Of a stretch of DNA of 54,203 bases, positions 48,715 to 54,203 are shown one piece after another (position 1 is the stretch's first letter; each line of letters begins with the position of its first letter). The stretch comes from Phytopseudomonas dryadis (GTDB lineage Bacteria > Pseudomonadota > Gammaproteobacteria > Pseudomonadales > Pseudomonadaceae). Both the position numbers and the translations under genes were made by a program. The stretch lies in the NCBI RefSeq assembly GCF_004327355.1, contig NZ_QJUM01000038.1:1-54203 (forward strand). Reading direction: 5' to 3'. Below the pieces are notes generated by a model. The model was not told the DNA's origin. It made no database searches and saw only the letters and a list, made by a program, of their open reading frames with translations.

Positions 48715-50898
48715 TCAGAAGCTGCGGCCCAGGTTCAGGTACAGCGCCTTCTCGTCCTCGTCGTTGAAGCCGTAGCTGAAGTTCAGCGGGCCCAGGGGCG
48801 TTTCGTAGCCGAGGAAGATGCTCGCCGCGTTGATGTAGCCGCTGTCGAAGGCGTTGTCGTTGTTCCAGGCACGACCGCGCTCCAGCGAGGCGCCGAAGTA
48901 CAGCGGGAAATCCAGGGGCAGGAACGAGCGCGGGGTCATGCGCCGGTAGTACACCAGGCGGCCGAGGCTGACGTTCTGCCCGGCCAGGGCGTCCTGGCGG
49001 AAACCGGACAACTGCCGCGCGCCGCCGAGCAGGAAGCTCGAGGTGACCACTTCGGCATCGTCCAGGGTGCGCCCGTAACGACCGCCGAGCACCCAGGTGT
49101 TGGGGCCGTGGCTGAGGGCCTTGTCCAGAGTCAGCTCCCACTGCCGATAACGGTCGTCGGCGCCCAGGCTGGCGTCGTACTGGCGCAGGTGCAGGCCGAT
49201 CTCTTCGCCCTCGTGGGGAAAGTCGACGTTGTCCAGGGTATCGAAGGAGTACTTCAGCTCATAGAAGCCCTCGCTGAAGCTGAAACTCGGCAGATCGCGC
49301 TCGCCGATACGCACCTCGGCATCGCCCCGGGCCTGGCCGATGCCGAAGCGCAGCTCACCGTTGTTGGCGATCTGCCGGCCGAGATTGAAGCCGTAGCCGT
49401 AGCGACGCAGGCGATATTCGGCGATCGGATCGTTGTCCAGCACCGCCTCGACGTTCTGCGCCTCGCCATACAGGTTGGGCGCGACGAACCAGCGCGAGCC
49501 GACGTCCAATGGCTGGTAGAACTCGCTGTACAGCTCCTGCCGGTCGCCCAGCTGCAGGCGCGTCAACCACTCGGCGCCGAGGCGGTTGATGCCGTTCTTG
49601 CGGTAGCTGGCACCGAGGTTGAAAACGCTGTCGCCGTTGAAGTCGTCGGACAGGTTCAGGCCCAGGCGCAGGTAGTCGGTGCCGGTGCGTTTCTCCCGGG
49701 CATCGATGACCAGGGTGTTTTCGTCTTCGCCGCTGACCACCCGGTATTCCACCCGCTCGAAATAGTCGAGGCCGTACAGCGTGCCCATGTCGCGCTGCAG
49801 GCGGGTCATGTCCAGGGGTTCGCCGAGCGGCTGGCGGATGTAGTTGCGGATCACCTCGTCGCCGACCTTGGAGTCGTTCTCGACGCGGATGGCGTTGATC
49901 ACCGGGGTCCGTTGCTCGGCGCTGCGCGCCAGGCTCAGGGCCGGGTTGCCGGCGCCGCTACGGCGCAGCTGCGCCAGGCGCGGCTGCAGCGCCTGGGCAG
50001 CTTGGTAACCGGCGTCGATCATGGCCTCGGCGCGGCCGAAATCGGTGACGCCGAACTGCGCCATGGGCGGTTGCACCAGCACGTCGGCGTCGCTCAGGGT
50101 GGCCAGCTGCTCCTCGGAATTGCGCCGGGTCATCATGGTGATCGACTGGTTCAGCACGTCGACCACGGTGAGCAGATCCTTGCGCGGCTTCAGCGGGGTA
50201 CCGATATCGACCACGATCACCCGGTCGACGCCCATGCCGCGGGCCACGTCCACCGGGATGTTGTCGACCATACCGCCATCGACCAGCAAGCGGCCGTCCA
50301 GTTCGACCGGGGCGAACACCGCCGGGATCGACATGCTGGCGCGGATCACCTGGGGCAGGTGGCCGCTGCTGAAGATCACCTTCTCGTCGTTGGCGATGTC
50401 GGTAGCCACGGCGCGAAAGGGAATCGGCAGGCGGTCGAAATCACGGATATCGCTGCTGCGCACCAGCAGGCGTTCGAGCAGCAGCGCCAGGTTCTGGCCC
50501 TGGATCACCCCCAGCGGCAGACCCAGGCTGCCGTCGTCACGAAAACTCAGGCGCTGCTTGATGAGAAAGTCGCGGTCGTCCTGCTTGCGCCGGAACGGCA
50601 CATCGGGGCGCGGCGGCGCATCGGACAGCACCTGCTGCCAGTCCAGGGTGAGGGCCACCTCCTCGAGTTCGGCGATGCTGTAGCCGGAAGCGTACAGACT
50701 GCCGATCACTGCGCCCATGCTGGTGCCGGCGATGGCATCGATGCGTATACCCTGCTCTTCCAGCGCCTTGAGCACACCGATATGGGCCAGCCCGCGAGCG
50801 GCACCGCCGGACAGCACCAGGCCGACCTTCGGCTGGGCGGGCTGGGCGACAACGAGCAGCGGACAAAGCAGAAGCAGCACGAAAAGCAGACGACGCAT
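48715..50898 (-). CDS. plpD: Patatin-like phospholipase autotransporter (PlpD type)
   Basis: A 727-residue type Vd autotransporter. A signal peptide is followed by a patatin domain with the oxyanion motif SGGAARGLAH, the nucleophile Ser60 in GTSMGAVIG and the dyad Asp207 in VDGGMVDN. A POTRA-like segment (about residues 335-400) and a C-terminal 16-strand-type barrel ending LYLNLGRSF follow. Length and dyad spacing match PlpD of P. aeruginosa, a secreted phospholipase A1. It is transcribed alone. Confidence 0.9.
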   Translation of the reverse strand: MRRLLFVLLLLCPLLVVAQPAQPKVGLVLSGGAARGLAHIGVLKALEEQGIRIDAIAGTSMGAVIGSLYASGYSIAELEEVALTLDWQQVLSDAPPRPDVPFRRKQDDRDFLIKQRLSFRDDGSLGLPLGVIQGQNLALLLERLLVRSSDIRDFDRLPIPFRAVATDIANDEKVIFSSGHLPQVIRASMSIPAVFAPVELDGRLLVDGGMVDNIPVDVARGMGVDRVIVVDIGTPLKPRKDLLTVVDVLNQSITMMTRRNSEEQLATLSDADVLVQPPMAQFGVTDFGRAEAMIDAGYQAAQALQPRLAQLRRSGAGNPALSLARSAEQRTPVINAIRVENDSKVGDEVIRNYIRQPLGEPLDMTRLQRDMGTLYGLDYFERVEYRVVSGEDENTLVIDAREKRTGTDYLRLGLNLSDDFNGDSVFNLGASYRKNGINRLGAEWLTRLQLGDRQELYSEFYQPLDVGSRWFVAPNLYGEAQNVEAVLDNDPIAEYRLRRYGYGFNLGRQIANNGELRFGIGQARGDAEVRIGERDLPSFSFSEGFYELKYSFDTLDNVDFPHEGEEIGLHLRQYDASLGADDRYRQWELTLDKALSHGPNTWVLGGRYGRTLDDAEVVTSSFLLGGARQLSGFRQDALAGQNVSLGRLVYYRRMTPRSFLPLDFPLYFGASLERGRAWNNDNAFDSGYINAASIFLGYETPLGPLNFSYGFNDEDEKALYLNLGRSF

Positions 50899-50968
50899 GG
50901 CACGACCCTGGCAGTGGCGGGCGGAACGAGGTCGCCATTATACGAGCCCGCCGCCAGGGTCTGCCCGA

Positions 50969-51154
50969 TCAGTGCATCAGCCGCCGTGTCGACTCGCCGG
51001 CGAAGGGGTCGCAGTAGCTGGCGAGTTCACTCTGCAGGCGACGGTTCTCGCCATACAGCTCGATGGCCCGTCGGTAGCGCATGCGCTGCTGATCGAGCAG
51101 CTTGCGCCGGGCCTTGACCATGCTGTTTTCCGGTGCATCCACGTGGTGAGCCAT
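50969..51154 (-). CDS. Small hypothetical protein
   Basis: A 61-residue, charged, mostly helical protein (MAHHVDAPENSMVKARRKLL...). A clear ribosome-binding site (GGAG, 8 bases before the ATG on the minus strand) and codon use like the neighbours support it. It lies 70 bp upstream of plpD on the same strand. The helix at residues 13-45 could form a coiled coil. No family was recognised. Confidence 0.6.
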   Translation of the reverse strand: MAHHVDAPENSMVKARRKLLDQQRMRYRRAIELYGENRRLQSELASYCDPFAGESTRRLMH

Positions 51155-51287
51155 GGGTGGTCTCCAGGTTGAATAACGGGAGACCAGAGTCGGCCAGGGC
51201 CATGACGGTTTGAGGGCGCCAGGATGACGCGGGCGTGAATGTTCCAGAGCTCGCGAAGCAGAGAGCCGGTCGATGAGGCGCTATAAG

Positions 51288-51418
51288 GCGGAAGCGGACG
51301 GCCGATAAGGGCGCTTGAGGCTGGAAAGCTGGACGAAAGAGCCTGTGCGGTTTGCTTGTCGTTCAGCCTCCAGCCTCAAGCGCTTTTGATCGAAGGCCGA
51401 AGGCCGCTTCCGCCTTTT
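51288..51418. repeat. Dispersed repeat family A, full-length palindromic copy 6
   Basis: The most complete copy. Outer arms GGCGGAAGCGG (51288-51298) and CCGCTTCCGCC pair, and inner arms CGCTTGAGGCTGG (51312-51324) and CCAGCCTCAAGCG pair, around a middle with GCTGGACGAAAGAGCC and GTTCAGC. The tail CGCCTTTTTC could end transcripts. It lies between rccR (51441, minus) and the small gene (51154). Confidence 0.8.
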
Positions 51419-51440
51419 TCCGGCCATCCACCGGGGCCGT

Positions 51441-52325
51441 TCAGAGCGCGGAGGGGTCGTCGCTGTTCTTGATCGACTTGGGCGACAGGCGCAGGCTGCG
51501 CAGGCTGCGCTTGACGCTCTTGAGGTGGTTGACCAGGCTCGGCCCGCGGGCCATGGCCACGCCCATCGCCAGCACGTCGATCACCACCAGGTGGGCGATG
51601 CGCGAGGTCAGCGGGGTGTAGATCTCGGTGTCCTCCTGCACGTCGATGGCCAGGTTGACCGTGGACAGATCGGCCAATGGCGTCTGCCCCGGGCACAGGG
51701 TGATCAGCGAGGCGCCGGTCTCGCGCACCAGGTTGGCGGTGATCAGCAGGTCCTTGGAGCGGCCGGACTGCGAGATGCACACGGCCACGTCGGTGGGCTT
51801 GAGGGTCACCGCGGACATCGCCTGCATGTGCGGATCGGAGTAGGCGGCGGCATTGAGCAACAGGCGGAAGAACTTGTGCTGGGCGTCGGCGGCCACCGCG
51901 CCGGAGGCGCCGAAGCCATAGAACTCGATACGCTGGGCCTGGGCACACAGGGCGATGGCGCGTTGCAGGGCATCGGCGTCGAGCTTCTCGCGCAGCTCGA
52001 TCAGGGTGTGCAGGGTGGTATCGAAGATCTTCAGGCTGAAATCGGCGACCGAGTCGTCCTCGTGGATGGCGAACTGCCCGAAGCTGGCGCCCGCCGCCAG
52101 GCTCTGCGCCAGCTTGAGCTTGAGGTCCTGGAAGCCGCTGCAGCCGATGGCCCGGCAGAAGCGCACGATGGTCGGCTCGCTGATACCCACCGAGTGAGCC
52201 AGCTCGGCCATGGAACTGTGCATCACGGCGGCCGGGTCGAGCAGCACATGATCGGCCACCTTGAGTTCCGATTTACGTAGCAGGTGACGTGACTGGGCAA
52301 TGTGCTGCAACAAATTCACAGGCAT
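51441..52325 (-). CDS. rccR: RpiR-family central carbon regulator (RccR)
   Basis: A 294-residue RpiR-family regulator: an N-terminal HTH_6 domain (about residues 3-80, MAELAHSVGISEPTIVRFCR) and a C-terminal SIS sugar-phosphate domain (about 125-255; YGFGASGAVAADAQHKFFRL, CISQSGRSKDLL). It is divergent from zwf with an inverted repeat TGTAGT-N3-ACTACA between them, matching the RccR-type operator. In Pseudomonas, RccR responds to KDPG and controls pyruvate and glyoxylate-shunt genes; HexR is the close alternative. The position next to zwf and the sequence resemblance to PA5438 (recalled) favour RccR. Confidence 0.85.
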   Translation of the reverse strand: MPVNLLQHIAQSRHLLRKSELKVADHVLLDPAAVMHSSMAELAHSVGISEPTIVRFCRAIGCSGFQDLKLKLAQSLAAGASFGQFAIHEDDSVADFSLKIFDTTLHTLIELREKLDADALQRAIALCAQAQRIEFYGFGASGAVAADAQHKFFRLLLNAAAYSDPHMQAMSAVTLKPTDVAVCISQSGRSKDLLITANLVRETGASLITLCPGQTPLADLSTVNLAIDVQEDTEIYTPLTSRIAHLVVIDVLAMGVAMARGPSLVNHLKSVKRSLRSLRLSPKSIKNSDDPSAL

Positions 52326-52414
52326 GGGCTCGACTGAAAGGTAACGAATGCACCGGGTAGCCTTATTACGAGTCGCGACTCGGTTATGATCGGGGTACGC
52401 CGGGTTGTAGTGTT

Positions 52415-52433
52415 CTTGTAGTTATACTACAAG
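52415..52433. promoter_or_regulatory. RccR/HexR-type operator in the rccR-zwf divergent promoter
   Basis: CTTGTAGTTATACTACAAG is a perfect inverted repeat with 8-bp arms and a 3-base spacer. A further TTGTAGT half-site lies at 52405-52411. It lies 43 bp before the zwf start and about 90 bp from the rccR start. Confidence 0.75.
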
Positions 52434-52475
52434 GCTGGCGCCCTCGCACGGACAAACCGAGTCGGAGTTCCAATT

Positions 52476-53918
52476 TTGAGTATTTCCTGTGACATCCTGG
52501 TATTTGGTGGCACGGGCGATCTGGCCCTGCACAAATTGCTGCCGGCGCTCTACCACCTGCATCGCGGCGGCCGTCTGCACACCGCCACGCGCATCCTCGC
52601 CCTGGCCCGCGGCAATCACAGCCGCGAGGCCTACCAGGCGCTCGCCGAACGCCGTTGCCGCGCCCAGGTGGCCCGCAGCGACTTCGACGACGCGACCTGG
52701 CGCAGCTTCGCCGAGCGCCTCGACTACTTCGCCATGGATGCTTCGCAGAGCGCCGATTTCGGGCGCCTGGGCAAACGCCTGGGCGACGACGCCGAACGGG
52801 TGCGGGTGTATTACCTGGCCACCGCTCCGGATCTGTTCGAGGCCATCGCTTCGCACCTGCGCATCGCCGGTCTGGCCGGCGCCAAGGCCCGCATCGTGCT
52901 GGAAAAACCCATCGGCCATTCCCTGGAATCCGCCCGGGCGATCAACGCCGCCATCGGCGCGGTGTTCGACGAATCGCGGGTGTTTCGCATCGACCACTAC
53001 CTGGGCAAGGAAACCGTGCAGAACCTGATGGCGCTGCGCTTCGCCAACGCCCTGTTCGAACCGGTGTGGCGCGCCGGACATATCGACCACGTGCAGATCA
53101 GCGTCTGCGAGACCCTCGGCGTGGAAAACCGCGGCGCCTACTACGACCAGGCCGGCGCCATGCGCGACATGATCCAGAACCACCTGCTGCAACTGCTCTG
53201 CCTGGTCGCCATGGAAGCCCCGGTGCGCTTCGATGCCGAGGCGGTGCGCAACGAGAAGGTGAAGATTCTCGAGGCCCTCAAACCCATCTGCGGCCTCGAC
53301 GTGCGCGACAAGACCGTGCGTGGCCAGTACACCGCCGGCAAGATCGGCGGCCAGGAAGTGCCCGCCTACTACTTCGAGAAGAACGTCGACAACGACAGCG
53401 ACACCGAGACCCTGGTCGCGGTGCAGGCCGAGATCGACAACTGGCGCTGGGCCGGCGTGCCGTTCTACCTGCGCACCGGCAAACGCCTGGCCCGCAAGAC
53501 GTCGGAAATCCTCATCCAGTTCAAGCCGGTGCCGCACCACCTGTTCGGCAATGGCGAAGCCAACCGCCTGCTGATCCGCCTGCAGCCGGAGGAACGCATC
53601 AGCCTGCAGCTGATGGCCAAGAACCCTGGCAAGGGCATGCACCTGCAACCGGTGGAGCTGGATCTGAACCTGGCCGACGCCTTCAACAAGCAGCGCCGCT
53701 GGGATGCCTACGAGCGCCTGTTGCTCGACGTCATCGAAGGCGACTCGACCCTGTTCATGCGCCGCGACGAGGTGGAGGCCGCGTGGCACTGGATCGACCC
53801 GATCATCGAGGGCTGGCAACAGCACTACCAGCGCCCGCGCCCCTATGCGGCCGGCAGCAACGGGCCGGAGCAGTTGCAGAGCCTGCTCGAACGCCATGAC
53901 CGCGCCTGGAACGAATAA
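52476..53918 (+). CDS. zwf: Glucose-6-phosphate 1-dehydrogenase
   Basis: A 480-residue enzyme of the oxidative pentose phosphate and Entner-Doudoroff routes. The N-terminal Rossmann motif is DILVFGGTGDLALHKLLPAL. The substrate motif RIDHYLGKE is at residues 171-179. It oxidises glucose-6-phosphate to 6-phosphogluconolactone with NADP or NAD. It starts with TTG at 52476; the spacing from GGAG (52464-52467) and the start of the Rossmann fold support this. It is divergent from rccR and presumably repressed by it. Genes such as pgl or eda do not follow in the window. Confidence 0.93.
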   Translation: MSISCDILVFGGTGDLALHKLLPALYHLHRGGRLHTATRILALARGNHSREAYQALAERRCRAQVARSDFDDATWRSFAERLDYFAMDASQSADFGRLGKRLGDDAERVRVYYLATAPDLFEAIASHLRIAGLAGAKARIVLEKPIGHSLESARAINAAIGAVFDESRVFRIDHYLGKETVQNLMALRFANALFEPVWRAGHIDHVQISVCETLGVENRGAYYDQAGAMRDMIQNHLLQLLCLVAMEAPVRFDAEAVRNEKVKILEALKPICGLDVRDKTVRGQYTAGKIGGQEVPAYYFEKNVDNDSDTETLVAVQAEIDNWRWAGVPFYLRTGKRLARKTSEILIQFKPVPHHLFGNGEANRLLIRLQPEERISLQLMAKNPGKGMHLQPVELDLNLADAFNKQRRWDAYERLLLDVIEGDSTLFMRRDEVEAAWHWIDPIIEGWQQHYQRPRPYAAGSNGPEQLQSLLERHDRAWNE

Positions 53919-54203
53919 GGCTGGAAGAAAGTGGCAAGCTGCAAGCCATAAGCGGCAAGCAAAGCGACGCTCCTGGGCGGGCAACGTCTACCGCCGTTCC
54001 GCTGTGGGAGCCGCGACCCCGCGGCGAATGGCGGCCGTGACGCGGTTTCAGGGAATGGCCACGATCGATTCGCGCCGAGGGCGACGCGCCTACACGGATC
54101 ACATCTGCCGCGCTCCGCTGTGGGAGCCGCGACCCCGCGGCGAATGGCGGCCGTGACGCGGTTTCGGGGAATGGCCACAATCGATTCGCGCCGAGGGCGA
54201 CGC
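53919..54203. repeat. Tandem repeat array at the right edge
   Basis: After an ACAAGCC-type run (53933-53962) lie two copies of a unit of about 90 bp, starting at 53998 and 54114 (period 116). Each has CGCTGTGGGAGCCGCGACCC, then CGCGGCGAATGGCGGCCGTG, then GGCCAC and CGATTCGCGCCGAGGGCGAC. Copy 2 runs to the window end, so more copies may follow. No gene was seen. Confidence 0.75.

Noticed and set aside
53998..54203. Right-edge repeat as a CRISPR array
   Set aside because: The repeat unit is about 90 bp with a short, non-unique gap; it is an intergenic palindromic array.
1..54203. rRNA, tRNA, IS elements, prophage or integrase genes
   Set aside because: None was seen on reading both strands; a covariance or HMM search could still reveal small items.

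Overview
The window is GC-rich chromosomal DNA of a Pseudomonas-like gammaproteobacterium. This rests on the gene content: split pyruvate carboxylase pycA/pycB with pycR, an rccR-zwf pair, a PlpD-type patatin autotransporter, membrane-bound PQQ glucose dehydrogenase, and an apparent CrcZ-type regulatory RNA. No rRNA, tRNA, IS element, prophage gene or CRISPR array was seen. Coding density is high, and intergenic spaces are rich in dispersed palindromic repeats.

Left part (1-15.8 kb): an Lrp/AsnC regulator; a TakP-like TRAP transporter operon followed by a cytoplasmic gamma-glutamyltransferase-fold enzyme; a convergent AGCS sodium:amino-acid symporter; pycB and pycA on the minus strand with pycR divergent; a GntR regulator; and two divergent L,D-transpeptidase-type genes.

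Central part (16.2-38.8 kb): a large hydroxyproline catabolic region. A four-gene overlapping operon encodes 4-hydroxyproline 2-epimerase and a three-subunit D-hydroxyproline dehydrogenase. Its product would be deaminated by the DHDPS-like enzyme (30.9 kb) to 2-oxoglutarate semialdehyde and oxidised by the aldehyde dehydrogenase (35.2 kb) to 2-oxoglutarate. A second branch is predicted from an aconitase X-type cis-3-hydroxyproline dehydratase placed inside an ABC amino-acid transporter operon, a second proline-racemase-fold enzyme with a Ser/Cys catalytic pair, and a DpkA-type pyrroline-2-carboxylate reductase that would return L-proline. A second TRAP transporter lies in the same region. A PAS-AraC regulator and gcd are interleaved. 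Between the epimerase/dehydrogenase operon and gcd lies a strong candidate for a CrcZ/CrcY-type Hfq-Crc decoy RNA with a sigma-54 promoter. A palindrome, TTTCGTATACGAAA, is shared (with 0-2 mismatches) by the promoters of the GntR gene, the ABC operon and the deaminase gene, suggesting a small GntR regulon.

Right part (38.9-54.2 kb): a complete RND tripartite efflux operon (minus strand); a divergent SF1 helicase with a C-terminal nuclease-like domain; an apparently frameshifted accessory gene plus a small lipoprotein; plpD; a small conserved-looking ORF; and the divergent rccR/zwf pair with an RccR-type operator between them. The right edge ends inside a tandem repeat.

All functions are inferred by reading sequence motifs and recalling families; no database search was run.
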